Source: CAZKTF01 sp964555565 (GTDB taxonomy: Bacteria; Planctomycetota; JAJSAM01; JAKLKS01). From it: 5,106 nucleotides of DNA. How positions within the stretch are numbered: position 1 is the first letter of the stretch; every line of letters begins with the position of its first letter. The stretch spans positions 1-5,106 of the forward strand of contig CAZKTF010000252.1 of the NCBI GenBank assembly GCA_964555565.1, given 5' to 3'. The position numbers were made by a program, and so were the translations under genes. This document shows positions 3,698 through 5,106 of the stretch, in pieces. The notes beneath the pieces were generated by a model. The model worked only from the letters and a program-made list of their open reading frames with translations. It ran no database searches and was not told where the DNA came from.

Positions 3698-5106
3698 TTG
3701 GCCAACAGGACCCCCGGAGAGCGCAAGGAAGAGGTCCGTCGCGCGACGGACCTCGTCGAGGTGGTCACCCGCCACCTCCCCCTGCGCCGCGTCGGGAACA
3801 GCTGGAAGGCCTGCTGCCCCTTCCACCAGGAGAAGACCCCCTCCTTCGTCGTCTGGCCCGAGTCCCAGCGCTGGAAGTGCTTCGGGTGCGGCAGGAGCGG
3901 CGACGTCTTCGAGTTCCTGATCCAGAAGGAGGGCATGGACTTCCGCGAGGCCCTGGAGACGCTTGCCCGGGAGCGGGGCATCCCGCTCGATGACCGCGAG
4001 GACCCGGCCGCCGCCGCGGCGGCCCGCGAGGTGGAATCCGCCCGTGAGGCCGCGGCCTGGGCCTGCCGCTGGTTCCAGGGGAACCTCAAGGGCTCCCCGG
4101 CCGCCGACTACCTCAAGGGCCGTGGCCTCGAGGGGGCGACGGCCCTGGAGTGGCGCCTCGGCTTCGCGCCCCCCGGATGGGACAACCTCCTCCGGGCGGC
4201 CGCGCGGGACGGGCTCGCGACCGCGGCCCTGGAGGGCGCGGGGCTCGTCCTGCGGCGCGAGAACCGCGAGGGGCACTACGACCGCTTCCGCGACCGGGTC
4301 CTGTTCCCCATCGAGGACGCCCAGGGGCGCGTGGTGAGCTTCGGGGCGAGGGCGCTGGGGGACGAGGAGCCGAAGTACCTGAACGGCCCCGAGACCCGCA
4401 TCTTCCAGAAGGGGCGCCTGCTCTTCGGCCTGCACCGGGCCCGCGACGAGGCTCTGCGCACCCGCTCGCTCGCCGTGATGGAGGGCTACATGGACGTGAT
4501 CATGGCCCACCAGCACGGGGTGAAGGCCGCCGTGGCGGGGCTCGGGACCGCCTTCACCCGGGACCACGCGGCGATCATGCGCCGCTACGCCGACCGGGTG
4601 GCGCTCGTGTACGACGCCGACGGCGCCGGGCGCCGGGCCGCGGACCGGGCGCTCGACATCCTCCTCGAGGAGGACCTGGACTGCCGGGTGGCGGTCCTCC
4701 CCGACGGGCTCGACCCCTGCGACCTCCTGGTCGCGCGGGGGGCGGCCCCGCTCCGGGAGTGCATCGAGGGTGCGCGGGACGTGTTCGACCACCTGCTCGC
4801 GTCCTGCGCCGCGCGCCACGACCTCGCCACGGTCGGGGGGGGGGCGGCGGCCGTGGACGAGATCCTCCGGGCGGTGGTGCGCGTCCCCAACGACGTCAAG
4901 CGCGACCTCATGGTGCGTCGCACCTCGGAGTCCTTCCGGGTCCCCGAGGAGCGGGTCCGGGTCGCCTATCCCGGGGTCGATCCGCTCTTCGGCTCCGAGG
5001 GCGAGCGCGCTGAGCGGGAGAGGCCCTACGTGCTCACGGTCGCGACGCTCGAGCCGCCCGCCGCGCATGCGCCGCCCCCCGGGGAGGTCTCGACGCTCCT
5101 CGCCCC
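3698..5106 (+). CDS. dnaG: DNA primase DnaG (partial, 3' end outside window)
   Basis: DnaG makes the RNA primers for replication with the DnaB helicase. The first 469 residues are present. The N-terminal zinc domain has CPFH (C40, H43) and CFGC (C61, C64), the same ligand spacing as known bacterial primases. The RNA-polymerase domain includes DRFRDRVLFPI (195-205), PKYLNGPET (225-233) and the Toprim motifs EGYMDV (Glu262) and YDADGAG (Asp306, Asp308), so the catalytic acids are intact. A Pro/Ala-rich linker begins near residue 450; the C-terminal helicase-binding domain lies beyond the edge. The TTG at 3698 gives the typical start (ANRTPGERKEEVRRATDLVEVV) and canonical zinc-ligand numbering. 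GTG at 3686 would add four residues; neither has a well-spaced Shine-Dalgarno. A stop at 3626 limits the frame. No rpsU lies immediately upstream, so dnaG seems to head its transcription unit. Confidence 0.96.
   Translation, partial: MANRTPGERKEEVRRATDLVEVVTRHLPLRRVGNSWKACCPFHQEKTPSFVVWPESQRWKCFGCGRSGDVFEFLIQKEGMDFREALETLARERGIPLDDREDPAAAAAAREVESAREAAAWACRWFQGNLKGSPAADYLKGRGLEGATALEWRLGFAPPGWDNLLRAAARDGLATAALEGAGLVLRRENREGHYDRFRDRVLFPIEDAQGRVVSFGARALGDEEPKYLNGPETRIFQKGRLLFGLHRARDEALRTRSLAVMEGYMDVIMAHQHGVKAAVAGLGTAFTRDHAAIMRRYADRVALVYDADGAGRRAADRALDILLEEDLDCRVAVLPDGLDPCDLLVARGAAPLRECIEGARDVFDHLLASCAARHDLATVGGGAAAVDEILRAVVRVPNDVKRDLMVRRTSESFRVPEERVRVAYPGVDPLFGSEGERAERERPYVLTVATLEPPAAHAPPPGEVSTLLA
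3731..3754. repeat. Perfect 24-bp palindrome inside the dnaG start region
   Basis: The left half GAGGTCCGTCGC is the exact reverse complement of the right half GCGACGGACCTC. It covers codons 12-19 exactly (EVRRATDL). In mRNA it can form a 10-bp stem with a GCGC loop beginning 30 nt after the start codon; in DNA it is a symmetric site suitable for a dimeric regulator. The CGT codon for Arg14, unusual in a gene with nearly all G/C third positions, supplies a T needed for the symmetry. Confidence 0.85.

Noticed and set aside
3139..3993. Plus-strand open frame spanning the FHA gene, the repeat and dnaG
   Set aside because: It crosses three unrelated features in non-coding frames and has no domain.
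3620..5068. Long minus-strand open frame (482 codons) opposite dnaG
   Set aside because: It is the antisense shadow of a gene whose conserved primase motifs are unmistakable; the antisense product shows no recognisable domain.

Overview
The window is very GC-rich DNA, by eye well over 70% G+C with almost every third codon position G or C. It comes from a bacterium, since it carries a bacterial-type DnaG primase, a tRNA with an encoded CCA end, and TTG/CTG-type start usage. No gene is diagnostic of a phylum. A high-GC Gram-negative or candidate-phylum lineage is plausible, but that is inference.

Layout from left to right: (1) on the minus strand, the first 24 codons of an exported protein, running off the left edge; (2) a complete minus-strand tRNA-Phe(GAA), with a GC-rich hairpin between it and gene 1; (3) a 130-bp divergent intergenic region; (4) a plus-strand pair of sugar/polysaccharide genes, an extended-SDR NDP-sugar epimerase/dehydratase followed after 28 nt by a GT-B (GT4-type) glycosyltransferase; (5) a minus-strand FHA-domain protein converging on the glycosyltransferase, the two coding regions overlapping tail to tail by 14 nt; (6) a 419-bp divergent intergenic region holding candidate promoters for both neighbours and an inverted, telomere-like hexamer array; (7) plus-strand dnaG (DNA primase), complete through its zinc-binding and Toprim domains and cut by the right edge before the helicase-binding domain.

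The genes do not form one pathway. The epimerase and glycosyltransferase very probably work together in making a surface polysaccharide or glycan. The FHA protein is a phosphothreonine-reading adaptor with no kinase or phosphatase visible nearby. dnaG is core replication machinery on its own transcription unit.

The most unusual content is non-coding or overlaps coding. First, an inverted pair of GGGTAG/CCCTAC hexamer arrays just upstream of the likely dnaG promoter can form a long hairpin and G-quadruplexes on both strands. A 16-bp piece of it recurs, inverted, in the other divergent intergenic region. Second, a perfect 24-bp palindrome occupies exactly codons 12-19 of dnaG. Third, the FHA protein appears to carry a second, degenerate FHA-like domain. 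I did not find a complete new defence, mobile or biosynthetic system.
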